The translations under genes were made by a program, and so were the position numbers. The notes under the pieces were generated by a model, which ran no database searches, was not told the DNA's origin, and saw nothing but the letters and a program-made list of their open reading frames with translations. Below are positions 1-7,831 of a DNA stretch of 34,505 nucleotides, in pieces (within the stretch, counting starts at the first letter, position 1; the number at the start of each line of letters is the position of its first letter). Origin of the DNA: Winogradskyella sp. (GTDB lineage: Bacteria > Bacteroidota > Bacteroidia > Flavobacteriales > Flavobacteriaceae); assembly GCF_028289625.1 (NCBI RefSeq), contig NZ_JANQOM010000083.1:1-34505 (forward strand), read 5' to 3'.

Positions 1-96
1 ATGCCGACGGGGGGCTACTGGTTCGTGGTGGAGTACGACGAGCCGGCAACGGGACAGCGGAGGGAACTAAGGGCACATTTTACCTTGAAACGATAA
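1..96 (+). CDS. C-terminal end of a T9SS type B cargo protein (partial)
   Basis: Frame 1 is open from the window edge to a TAA at 94-96 and encodes the last 31 residues of a larger protein. The peptide contains GYWFVVEYDEP and ends in RAHFTLKR. This is the usual end of the gliding-motility-associated (type B) C-terminal sorting domain, which directs proteins through the type IX secretion system to the cell surface. The real start lies outside the window; the ATG at base 1 is probably just an internal Met, where relatives often have Leu. A PorP/SprF-family gene follows after 7 bp, the usual arrangement for type B cargo such as SprB. The DNA is oddly GC-rich: 41 of the first 60 bases are G or C, while the rest of the window is AT-rich. 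The nature of the upstream protein cannot be seen. Confidence 0.85.
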   Translation: MPTGGYWFVVEYDEPATGQRRELRAHFTLKR

Positions 97-103
97 AAAA
101 ATT

Positions 104-1114
104 ATGAGATTAAAAAAGTTTTGTTTAGTAGTATTAACAGCATTATTTGCAAATATTGGAATAGCACAGGAGGGTGTGCCTATTTATTCTGATTATCTAT
201 TGGATAATTATTATTTGATTCATCCTTCAATGGCAGGGGTTGCAAATTGTGCTAAAGTAAGATTAACGGCAAGGCAGCAATGGTTTGGTGTTGATGATGC
301 GCCAAGCTTACAAACATTAAGTATAAATGGAAGATTGGGTGATTCTCCTGTAGCATTAGGGGGTATTATATTTAATGATGCTAATGGTTTTCATTCGACC
401 GTTGGTGGTTACGCTACATTTGCTTATCACCTCATGTTTTCAAGAAATGAGATTGATTTAAATATGCTTTCATTTGGATTGAGCGCAGGTTTTCTTCAGT
501 ATAAATTGGATGAGACTACTTTTCTAGCTCCAGGAGAATTTGACCAGCTTATTGCAGGTATCGAACAAAGTGCGACAAATTTTAATATTGATTTTGGATT
601 TTCATATCATTTTGTTGATTTCTATGCACACTTTACTGCCAAAAATATTTTAAGAAATGAGGGTATTAATTTTAATGAACAAGGGTTTGAATTTGACAAT
701 TTAAGGACTTACTTATTATCAGCGGGATATACTTTTAATAAGTTTGGAAGTGACTGGAGCTATGAGCCTTCAATTATGTATATGTATAGAGATGCCACAG
801 AGGAATCAACAATTGACATTAATGCCAAGGTATATCGAGAGATGGATTTTGGTAAGATTTGGGGTGGTTTATCTTACAGAAGAAGTTTAGATGGTGCAGA
901 GTTTTTAGATGGGTCTGGTGTAAGTAGTCAGAAACTACAGTACTTTACCCCATTTATAGGAGTAGACTATAACAATTTTGTTTTTGCTTATACATATTCC
1001 TATCAGGCTAATACAGTTAATTTTAACACTGGCGGATTCCATCAAATTACGTTAGGATATAACTTTAATTGTAGAAGAGAGAAGTTTGAATGTAACTGTC
1101 CTGCGGTTAACTAA
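104..1114 (+). CDS. PorP/SprF family type IX secretion outer-membrane protein
   Basis: This 336-residue protein has an N-terminal signal peptide (about residues 1-21, ending IAQ). It continues with the family hallmark YSDYLLDNYYLIHPSMAG and the following RQQW segment, then alternating beta strands as expected for an outer-membrane barrel. PorP/SprF proteins partner particular T9SS cargo with type B sorting domains, helping attach or secrete them at the cell surface. SprF is needed for SprB secretion in Flavobacterium johnsoniae. The gene begins 7 bp after such a cargo gene, so the two are probably co-transcribed and this paralogue probably serves that cargo. The C-terminal tail is Cys-rich (residues CRREKFECNCP). 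A bidirectional terminator follows immediately. Confidence 0.93.
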   Translation: MRLKKFCLVVLTALFANIGIAQEGVPIYSDYLLDNYYLIHPSMAGVANCAKVRLTARQQWFGVDDAPSLQTLSINGRLGDSPVALGGIIFNDANGFHSTVGGYATFAYHLMFSRNEIDLNMLSFGLSAGFLQYKLDETTFLAPGEFDQLIAGIEQSATNFNIDFGFSYHFVDFYAHFTAKNILRNEGINFNEQGFEFDNLRTYLLSAGYTFNKFGSDWSYEPSIMYMYRDATEESTIDINAKVYREMDFGKIWGGLSYRRSLDGAEFLDGSGVSSQKLQYFTPFIGVDYNNFVFAYTYSYQANTVNFNTGGFHQITLGYNFNCRREKFECNCPAVN

Positions 1115-1115
1115 T

Positions 1116-1150
1116 AAAAAGGGCTCGGTTTTAACCGAGCCTTTTGTTTT
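1116..1150. terminator. Bidirectional intrinsic terminator
   Basis: A perfect stem, GGCTCGGTT (1122-1130) against AACCGAGCC (1133-1141), is flanked by an A-run on the left and a T-rich run on the right. It can therefore stop transcripts from both sides. It lies between the convergent PorP/SprF gene (plus) and vWA gene (minus). Confidence 0.88.
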
Positions 1151-1155
1151 AGATA

Positions 1156-2367
1156 CTATTCCCAAATATAGTTTTTCTTTTTAGCCTGTGCTTTTATGGC
1201 ATTTAGCATAGCATTTTCTAATCCATTATTATCTGCTGATTTGTTAGAAATATACTTACGTCGCTTTATATTTAATTCGGAAATTTTGTTTTGAAGTTCT
1301 TTGCGTTCTTTTCGTTTTTTGTCAACATAAGATTTAATCTCTTCTTTAGACAGTCCTTTTAGTTCTTCTGGTAATTGACTTTTATCTAAGTTATCGTATG
1401 AAAAATCGGATTCTTTTTCGGCATCAACTAAATCCCACGAACTATTTTTATATAATCGAGAGCTTTTACTTACTGTTCTACTCACGGCATTAGCCTTATT
1501 ATAGCTTCTGGCATTAGAATCTTGTTCTGCTTGTAATTCCATTTTTCTTCTTCCAGAGTTTCCATAAGCCACGTATGTTTTATTCAATTTCTCATTGAGT
1601 TTGAGGATTGTATCATCATATGGTGAAGCAACGTGCACTGTCGCCTTATTGTGATTAATTGCCATGTAGTCTCCATGGGTTAAATCTGCTCCATCTTTCC
1701 AAAAACCCGATATGCCTTGATTATAGTCACCACAGAAAATGGTATTGACGGTTATATCGTTTTGATGTGCTAACTTTGATGCTTCTTTGTAGCTGACATC
1801 GCCTTGGGTATAAGGTTCGTTTCCAGCAATAAAAATAAATTTTAGATTATTATTTTCCCCCCAATCTAATTGGTTTAATGCAGTTTTAATGACTTTGCCG
1901 CAGTATTCATTACCGCCGTTTGTAGTTAATGAGAATAATGATTTAGAGATTTCATCAAGATCATCACTAAAAGAAATGACTTGTCTTAAATAACCTTCAT
2001 CCGCATTTAAATTAGCATTACCATATTCATAAAGTGCGATTTTAAGGTTTGGACTTTCTTCGTTACACTTTGCGTAAGATAATTCATTGACAATTTCCCA
2101 TAATTGTGCTTTGGCCTGATCTATTAACCCATCCATACTATTACTCGTATCTAATAAGAGGGCTACTTTAATTTCTGGTTTTTTGGATTTTAACTTTGTT
2201 TCGATTAAGCTAGTGTTTAAGCTTAGATTATTTGCGTTGGTTTTTGTATTGGCATTGCATCCTGTAAAGGATACAATACTTATTAGTACAGCCAAAGCCC
2301 TAGATATTGTTTTACTCACGCTATTCTTACTTTTTAAGTGTTCGCGATTTTTTTTTGAAAAGTTCAT
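1156..2367 (-). CDS. von Willebrand factor A domain lipoprotein
   Basis: This 403-residue protein has a long basic N-terminus, a hydrophobic stretch (about residues 22-35) and a lipobox-like SFTGC, with Cys37 as the likely lipidated residue. A vWA domain follows (about residues 66-270). Its metal-ion adhesion site DTSNS lies at residues 73-77, after a hydrophobic strand. Such domains bind divalent metal and mediate protein contacts. The C-terminal ~90 residues are strongly charged and probably helical or coiled coil (residues around LSKEEIKSYVDKKRKERKEL). It lies 5 bp behind the SIMPL-domain gene, so the pair is very likely an operon of envelope proteins. Which side of the outer membrane it faces and what it binds are not evident. 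Its specific role is unknown. Confidence 0.8.
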   Translation of the reverse strand: MNFSKKNREHLKSKNSVSKTISRALAVLISIVSFTGCNANTKTNANNLSLNTSLIETKLKSKKPEIKVALLLDTSNSMDGLIDQAKAQLWEIVNELSYAKCNEESPNLKIALYEYGNANLNADEGYLRQVISFSDDLDEISKSLFSLTTNGGNEYCGKVIKTALNQLDWGENNNLKFIFIAGNEPYTQGDVSYKEASKLAHQNDITVNTIFCGDYNQGISGFWKDGADLTHGDYMAINHNKATVHVASPYDDTILKLNEKLNKTYVAYGNSGRRKMELQAEQDSNARSYNKANAVSRTVSKSSRLYKNSSWDLVDAEKESDFSYDNLDKSQLPEELKGLSKEEIKSYVDKKRKERKELQNKISELNIKRRKYISNKSADNNGLENAMLNAIKAQAKKKNYIWE

Positions 2368-2372
2368 AATTT

Positions 2373-3404
2373 TTAATTTTTTGTGTTTAATTCTTTTACA
2401 TCTATGGTTCCATTTGGAGAGATAACATAATACTTGTGATCTATTTCGGTCTTTGTAATTGGTTGTTGTTTTTGTACTTTGGGTTTAGGTATAAATACTA
2501 GTTTTATATTCATACCTATCTGAACCACTGGCTCCAGAATTGATGGGTTAATAACTATATCATAGTTTTCGTAGGTGAGAGGCTGGTAGTAGTACGATGT
2601 TTGTTTTTTTGCGCTTGTTATTCCTCTATCTTTTTTTAAGGCTTCAAAAGAGATGCTGTTGTACGCTTGATAACTCTGATAGAAGTCTTTTGGGAAGTAG
2701 CAATATTTATCATCAGCTATTTTAATATCATATTCTGATAAATTGAACCCCAATGTATTATAATAAGACTTTTTATCTTCAATGAGGCTTAATAATTTTT
2801 CTTGCAGGTTCTTATACACCTCTTGAATATTTTCGATAAAATAATCAACCTTTACGAGGTTGTAAACTTCACTTTTGGCGCAAGCTTCTAATATAGATTC
2901 AAACTGATTTGTCTTCGTAAATTGGATGTGAATATTTTGTTGCAACTCAAAACCTTTAGGAACTTCGGTATAAGTTTTACTGAACAGTTTCTTTGTGACT
3001 TCAACTTCATATACTGGCACAAATGAAATGACATCTAATGCTATATCTTTTTCCGTAATTCCTATTGAGTTCAATCTTTTTTTGATATTATCAATACGTT
3101 CTTTCATCAGTGAATTTGTTGCCTCGGCTGTTGGTCCAATTTGAGACAAGTTGAACACTGCTGTATAGGTGGTTGCACTTACATTTTGTAGTGCCTTTAC
3201 ATCTATCGTTAATACATTACTAGGTTGTAGAACCTTATTGGTACGATGTTGAATGGCCGGATTATAAATAGTAGCATTACCGCTAGATAATATATTTTGG
3301 CGTGAAATTTCTCTTGTAATTTGATTGTAGTTTCCTTTATGCTGAGCAATAATTAGGTTATAGCTTAAAAGAAATAGCAAGAAGGTTATATTGCTTTTTT
3401 TCAT
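2373..3404 (-). CDS. Secreted SIMPL-domain (DUF541-like) protein
   Basis: The start chosen is the ATG at 3404, which gives 343 residues beginning with a clean signal peptide (MKKSNITF to IIAQ). A longer open frame reaching 3458 would put 18 extra residues in front of it. The body resembles the SIMPL/DUF541 family: an early strand (VLTIDVKALQNVSATTYTAVFNL), a helix with repeated Lys/Arg (MKERIDNIKKRLNSIGI) followed by EKDIALDVISFVPVYE, and a later KLVFIPKPKV strand. Bacterial SIMPL proteins are exported and poorly understood, some being associated with stress tolerance. This assignment is by pattern and moderately sure. The gene is upstream of the vWA lipoprotein (5-bp gap) and divergent from the sensor kinase operon. 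Confidence 0.62.
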   Translation of the reverse strand: MKKSNITFLLFLLSYNLIIAQHKGNYNQITREISRQNILSSGNATIYNPAIQHRTNKVLQPSNVLTIDVKALQNVSATTYTAVFNLSQIGPTAEATNSLMKERIDNIKKRLNSIGITEKDIALDVISFVPVYEVEVTKKLFSKTYTEVPKGFELQQNIHIQFTKTNQFESILEACAKSEVYNLVKVDYFIENIQEVYKNLQEKLLSLIEDKKSYYNTLGFNLSEYDIKIADDKYCYFPKDFYQSYQAYNSISFEALKKDRGITSAKKQTSYYYQPLTYENYDIVINPSILEPVVQIGMNIKLVFIPKPKVQKQQPITKTEIDHKYYVISPNGTIDVKELNTKN

Positions 3405-3570
3405 TTCGATTTGTTTTTTAATTAATGATGCGATAAAGCTCTGCTGAAAAAACAACAATTAAAATTTGAAATGAGTAAACAAGAAATACCAATGAGTGAG
3501 TAAAAACTATATGTTAGTAAACTGGCAAAATCAAAGTGGTATTAGGTCTAAAATTCTGCGTGGCCATTTT

Positions 3571-3598
3571 TTGAAATCAAATAAAGTATGTAAGTTTA
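3571..3598 (+). promoter_or_regulatory. Flavobacterial promoter for the sensor kinase operon
   Basis: TTG (3571-3573, within a TTTTTTG run) and TAAGTTTA (3591-3598) are separated by 17 bp. This fits the known flavobacterial consensus TTG-N17-23-TAnnTTTG with one mismatch in the -7 element. Transcription would begin about 15 bases before the TTG start at 3620. Confidence 0.6.
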
Positions 3599-3619
3599 GA
3601 ACAATTAATTATAGGCTAG

Positions 3620-5806
3620 TTGAAATCGAATAGACTTTATATATTATTGTTTTGTGTTTTTTCTTTGTTTGGTTTAAGTAATGCCCAGAACGAGACATTA
3701 ACGAAAGAAAAGAGCGGAAATGATGCCGATGCTTTTTTTATGATTAGAGGTTCAGTATACGAAAAGGAAACCTATGAGCCTGTTTCTAAAGTTAATGTTT
3801 TAATAAATGGTAGTAAGTATACAACTACAGATTCTAACGGTAAGTTCTCGATACGTGCCAGAATTGGTGATCAGCTAATCGTTACCCATAGCTCATTTGA
3901 ACCTATATACTACACTATAAAAAGTAATGATCGTATTTATATAGAAGTTCTACCAGAGCAGTTAAAGAGTTCTAAACGATCAAAATCCTTTGAAAGCATG
4001 AAAAAGTTTAATAGTCTTATAGATTCAGCCGATGCTTATTTAAAGAAAGATGCAGCGAGGAGCTTAAAATTTGTCGGTGATGCCTTAAACGTTAATACAT
4101 CGACTACTCAGAGTGCTGAAGCTCACGAGTTAATAGGAGATATTTATATATTTTGGAAACAATATGATTTAGCAATCTCGGCATACAAAATAAGTTTACA
4201 AAATTATAGTACCAATTCAGCCAGATTAAAACTTGCAAGTGCCTATTTAAAGAATGAAGATTATGAAAAAAGTATTGAGGCCTATAACGGTATTGATCAA
4301 GACTCTTTGTCTAATTACGAAAAAACGATCCTTTTTGAAGGCTTAGGAGATGCCTATCTAAAAGCCAAAAATTTTGACGAGTCGGTAAAGACTTATCAAA
4401 AAGGGTTGATAATAGCCAAAGAACATTTAATTACACCAAAAATAACCGATTTAAATTCTAAAATAGCACAGGCCTATAATGTTCAGGGAGATAAAATAAA
4501 GGCTAAGGGCTTTTTTGACAATTCACTCAATTTAGCAAGCAAGGAAAACAAGAAGAGGGCAGTAGAAGAACAAATAAAAGTAGCCGAATTTAATAGTGTT
4601 ATTGAAGATTATGACAATGAGATAGAGTTAAGAAAACAAGCGATAGAGAGCATTGAAGATATAGAGCTCGACTCTTTGATACCTAATGAAAGTTCACTGA
4701 GTCCACAAAAGCAAAATTATAAATTAGGGAATGCCTATCTGTTAAATAATGATCTCAAAAATGCCATACCTTCTTTTAAAAAGAGTATTGAAGAAGCTGA
4801 TAGAAAAGAAGACTTAGATGTAAAAAAGGATGCCACACGTAAACTTTCTGAAGCACTTATAGATGCCGGAAATGCCGAAGAAGGTCTCAAATGGTTAAAC
4901 GAATATAAAAAGACTGTTGATGAGCTATATGCTAAAAAAGTTCAGGAAATATCGCAGGCTGCGCGATTTAGTCGAAATTTAGCAGAACAACAAAATAGAA
5001 TTACCTCTCTCGAAAGTGATCGAGAACTTTCTCGAAGCAAGTATGAGTTGACCCAAGTGCGCAATAAGGGACAACAAATTATTATTTATTCACTTATAAG
5101 TGGGTTGGTCCTATTACTTATCACAGGATTTTTTATGTTTAAGTACATAAGACAGCAGCGATTTGCCAATAATCTATTGGCTTTAAAATCATTACGTAGT
5201 CAAATGAATCCCCATTTTATATTTAATGCGCTTAATTCTGTAAATAGTTTTATTGCTACCAATGATGAACGTACAGCGAATAAATATTTATCGGATTTTT
5301 CATACTTGATGCGTTCGGTTTTAGAAAATAGTGAAGAAGACTTCATCCCACTAAAAAAAGAGATTGAACTATTGTCGTTATATACCAAGTTAGAGCATTT
5401 TAGGTTTCAGGATAAGTTTGAATACACTATAGATGTTGATGAGCAGATTAATATTGATGAGTTTTTAATTCCACCTATGTTACTGCAACCATATATCGAA
5501 AATGCGGTTTGGCATGGTCTACGTTATAAGGAAGAAAAGGGTCATTTAAACATTACTTTAAAATCCAAATCCAAGAACGAAATTACCATTGCTATTACTG
5601 ATGATGGTATTGGTAGAAAACGTTCAAAAACATTGAAAACGGCTAATCAAAAGAAGCAGAAATCTAAAGGTATGAATAATATACAGGAGCGTGTTGCTAT
5701 TTTAAACAAGATGTATAAGGATAAGGTCGATGTAAGCATCGAGGATTTTAGATCATCTGAAGAAGATACAGGAACTAAAGTTATTGTAACATTAAAAAAA
5801 GACTAA
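3620..5806 (+). CDS. TPR sensor histidine kinase of the LytS type
   Basis: This 728-residue protein uses a TTG start. The codon immediately upstream (3617-3619) is an in-frame TAG, and starting at TTG gives a complete signal peptide ending SNAQ, so the start is well fixed. Order of parts: signal peptide; a carboxypeptidase regulatory-like beta domain (about 41-115, RGSVYEKETYEPVSKVNVLI); TPR-like helices (about 125-440); coiled coil; one membrane segment (about 485-507); and a His_kinase/HATPase module. The phospho-acceptor is His532 in MNPHFIFNALNS. The N box is PYIENAVWHGL (about 624-634), followed by DDGIGRKRS and a KGMNNIQERV G box. Family knowledge says it autophosphorylates and passes phosphate to the LytTR regulator encoded 1 bp downstream. 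The sensed signal is unknown, but the sensor part is extracytoplasmic. Confidence 0.93.
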   Translation: MKSNRLYILLFCVFSLFGLSNAQNETLTKEKSGNDADAFFMIRGSVYEKETYEPVSKVNVLINGSKYTTTDSNGKFSIRARIGDQLIVTHSSFEPIYYTIKSNDRIYIEVLPEQLKSSKRSKSFESMKKFNSLIDSADAYLKKDAARSLKFVGDALNVNTSTTQSAEAHELIGDIYIFWKQYDLAISAYKISLQNYSTNSARLKLASAYLKNEDYEKSIEAYNGIDQDSLSNYEKTILFEGLGDAYLKAKNFDESVKTYQKGLIIAKEHLITPKITDLNSKIAQAYNVQGDKIKAKGFFDNSLNLASKENKKRAVEEQIKVAEFNSVIEDYDNEIELRKQAIESIEDIELDSLIPNESSLSPQKQNYKLGNAYLLNNDLKNAIPSFKKSIEEADRKEDLDVKKDATRKLSEALIDAGNAEEGLKWLNEYKKTVDELYAKKVQEISQAARFSRNLAEQQNRITSLESDRELSRSKYELTQVRNKGQQIIIYSLISGLVLLLITGFFMFKYIRQQRFANNLLALKSLRSQMNPHFIFNALNSVNSFIATNDERTANKYLSDFSYLMRSVLENSEEDFIPLKKEIELLSLYTKLEHFRFQDKFEYTIDVDEQINIDEFLIPPMLLQPYIENAVWHGLRYKEEKGHLNITLKSKSKNEITIAITDDGIGRKRSKTLKTANQKKQKSKGMNNIQERVAILNKMYKDKVDVSIEDFRSSEEDTGTKVIVTLKKD

Positions 5807-5807
5807 A

Positions 5808-6542
5808 ATGAAATTAAATGCCATACTAGTAGAAGACGAAGAAACAAGTAGGGATATTCTAAGAAATTATCTAACAAAATACTGTCCAAACATTAACATT
5901 GTTGGTGAAGCAACCAATGTTGAAGAAGCATTAGTCTTGATTAGAAACAATGATTTGGATGTAGTCTTTTTGGATGTAGAAATGCCTTATGGCAATGCTT
6001 TCGATTTGTTAGATAAGGTAGGCAATATTGATTTTGAAACAATTTTTGTCACAGCATATAATCATTATGCAATTGAGGCTTTGAATGCTCATGCCTCATA
6101 CTATTTAATGAAGCCTATTTCTATTGAAGAATTAATTAAAGCCGTAGATTACGTTACTGAAATTAAAACTAAAGAAGAAGCCTTACAAGATCAGGTTTTA
6201 GTACCCAAAACAAATGATGTGAATGGAAAAATTACCATTCCGCAACAAAATGGGTTTGAAATTCTGAATATGGCAGATATTATGTATTGCAAAGCTGACG
6301 ATAATTATACTGAAATATATCTCAATAACAACAAAAAGAAACTGGTGAGCAAAACCCTAAAATATATTGAAGAAAGTCTAAAAGATGGTAATTTTGCTCG
6401 AGTCCATAAGAGTTATTTGGTAAATGTAAATGAAGTGGTTAAATATCTTAAGGGTAAAGGTGGAAGCGTAGTATTGAGCAACGGAAAAGAAATTATGGTA
6501 TCTGCCTCAAAAAAGGCAGATTTGTTATCTTATTTTAAATAA
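5808..6542 (+). CDS. LytTR-family DNA-binding response regulator
   Basis: This 244-residue protein has an N-terminal receiver domain (1-120). It carries the expected acidic pocket (Glu9, Asp10), the phospho-acceptor Asp56 in FLDVEMP, Thr82 and Lys102. A linker follows, then a LytTR DNA-binding domain (about 140-244) with the family patterns IMYCKADDNYTEIYL and FARVHKSYLVNVNEV. LytTR regulators bind pairs of short direct repeats upstream of target genes. The start is 1 bp after the kinase stop, so translation is probably coupled, and the gamma-carbonic anhydrase-like gene begins 5 bp after its stop. Targets cannot be read from the window; nothing here clearly looks like its binding site. Confidence 0.95.
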   Translation: MKLNAILVEDEETSRDILRNYLTKYCPNINIVGEATNVEEALVLIRNNDLDVVFLDVEMPYGNAFDLLDKVGNIDFETIFVTAYNHYAIEALNAHASYYLMKPISIEELIKAVDYVTEIKTKEEALQDQVLVPKTNDVNGKITIPQQNGFEILNMADIMYCKADDNYTEIYLNNNKKKLVSKTLKYIEESLKDGNFARVHKSYLVNVNEVVKYLKGKGGSVVLSNGKEIMVSASKKADLLSYFK

Positions 6543-6547
6543 AAATT

Positions 6548-7063
6548 ATGCCAATAATAAAACCCGTAAGGGGAATTTATCCTCAAATTCCAGAAGATTG
6601 TTTTGTTGCAGATAATGCCACTATCCTTGGTGAAGTTACCATGGGCAATCATTGCAGTATTTGGTTTAATGCAGTGATTAGAGGAGACGTTCACTTCATT
6701 AAAATGGGTGATAAAGTTAATGTACAAGATGGGGCTATTATTCATGCCACATACCAAAAATCACCAACAACGATAGGTGATAATGTGTCTATAGGCCATA
6801 ATGCTATTGTGCATGGTTGTACCATCCACGATGATGTACTTATTGGTATGGGCAGTATTGTTATGGACGATTGCGTCGTTGAGAACAACAGCATTATTGC
6901 AGCAGGCGCAGTGGTCACTAAAGGAACTATTGTAGAATCTGGTAGTATTTATGCTGGTATACCAGCTAAGAAAGTAAAGGATATTAGTACCGAATTAATT
7001 TCTGGTGAAATCAACAGAATAGCCAATAACTATGTGAAATATTCAGGTTGGTTTAAAGAATAG
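6548..7063 (+). CDS. Gamma-class carbonic anhydrase family hexapeptide-repeat protein
   Basis: This 171-residue left-handed beta-helix protein belongs to the gamma carbonic anhydrase / PaaY / YrdA family. The three metal-ligand histidines are present: His66 (GAIIHATYQ), His84 (VSIGH) and His89 (AIVHG). Other family residues are visible too, including Arg45-Gly46-Asp47 (VIRGDVHF) and NVQDGA. The family forms trimers with zinc or iron at subunit interfaces. Some members hydrate CO2, and others are thioesterase-like or have no known activity, so the reaction is not certain. It is 5 bp behind the LytTR regulator and likely in the same transcript. Its 3' end overlaps the last 11 bp of the convergent gene at 7053. 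Confidence 0.9.
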   Translation: MPIIKPVRGIYPQIPEDCFVADNATILGEVTMGNHCSIWFNAVIRGDVHFIKMGDKVNVQDGAIIHATYQKSPTTIGDNVSIGHNAIVHGCTIHDDVLIGMGSIVMDDCVVENNSIIAAGAVVTKGTIVESGSIYAGIPAKKVKDISTELISGEINRIANNYVKYSGWFKE

Positions 7064-7400
7064 TTTTGAGTTTTTGTATCAAGCTAGCCACATCTGGTAT
7101 GTTATCTAAAGTTTTATGGTCTATAACTGTTGAAAACATTTCACTGTCTAGTTTTAATATAGTAGGATAACTAATATCGGCATAAGGAAACTCACTTTCA
7201 AATTCATCTTTGTGGTAAAATTTCATGTTGATGTTAATTTCCTTTCTGAAGGATTTCCAAGTGCTATTTTCGGTAAACGTATCATAAGTTAAGGCACATA
7301 AACTACAAGGATAAGTTGATGGACTGAATAGTTTATGCCCAGCATCAAGCAGCGCATTGATTTTACCGGAATTGGCATTATAAACAAAGACTAAGGTCAC
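7053..7400 (-). CDS. Small conserved protein with a CxxC motif, function unknown
   Basis: This 115-residue protein has no signal peptide. It begins with a strand (MTLVFVYNANSG), then carries YPCSLCALTY with Cys32 and Cys35, which could bind metal or form a redox disulfide. It ends in a helix (DVASLIQKLKTIL). The order strand, CxxC, helix and later strand resembles a reduced thioredoxin-like fold, but that is inference only. It is the last gene of the run murI - 7415 gene - this gene (14 bp gap) and overlaps the end of the convergent carbonic anhydrase gene by 11 bp, without a terminator visible between them. I recall similar proteins in other Flavobacteriaceae but cannot name a function. Confidence 0.65.
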   Translation of the reverse strand: MTLVFVYNANSGKINALLDAGHKLFSPSTYPCSLCALTYDTFTENSTWKSFRKEININMKFYHKDEFESEFPYADISYPTILKLDSEMFSTVIDHKTLDNIPDVASLIQKLKTIL

Positions 7401-7414
7401 TTTTATTTACTTAA

Positions 7415-7828
7415 TTATTGAGATGTATTTTTATTATAGTTGTTCTCATTATATTCAATGTAGCCTTCATTTTTACCGTAAAGAATTTGTTCATTTTCTT
7501 TTAAAATGTTTGCACATTTAATTATGTAGTTTTCAATATTTACTGAGCCAATTCCTTTTCTGATAGAACTCTTTGTAGTCAAATTTTCAACATCGTATCT
7601 TTTAAAGTTATTAGACTTTGTATTGGTATGATAAATAATTGAAATACTTGGACAACACCTGCTATACATTGGGATATAGACACTAAATTCGATATTGTCT
7701 TTTCTACAATTTATATAGTATTCATCTTTAATTTGGTAATTAGTAAATGCTGAAAAATCATGTTTTTGCTTCAAAAAAGAGAAGTTTTCTTTTATTTTAA
7801 CTTCTACAAAAAGATGAAATGATTCCAT
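7415..7828 (-). CDS. Hypothetical protein, unrecognised
   Basis: This 137-residue protein was not recognised. It has no signal peptide or membrane segment. It is rich in Asn, Lys, Ile and Tyr, carries an adjacent cysteine pair (YSRCCPS) in the middle and ends in an Asn-rich tail. The DNA is more AT-rich than the genes on either side, which may mean recent arrival. It sits between murI (3 bp upstream) and the CxxC gene (14 bp downstream), so it is probably translated from the murI transcript. It may be a strain-specific insertion into an otherwise conserved cluster. No function is claimed. Confidence 0.55.
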   Translation of the reverse strand: MESFHLFVEVKIKENFSFLKQKHDFSAFTNYQIKDEYYINCRKDNIEFSVYIPMYSRCCPSISIIYHTNTKSNNFKRYDVENLTTKSSIRKGIGSVNIENYIIKCANILKENEQILYGKNEGYIEYNENNYNKNTSQ

Positions 7829-7831
7829 GTG

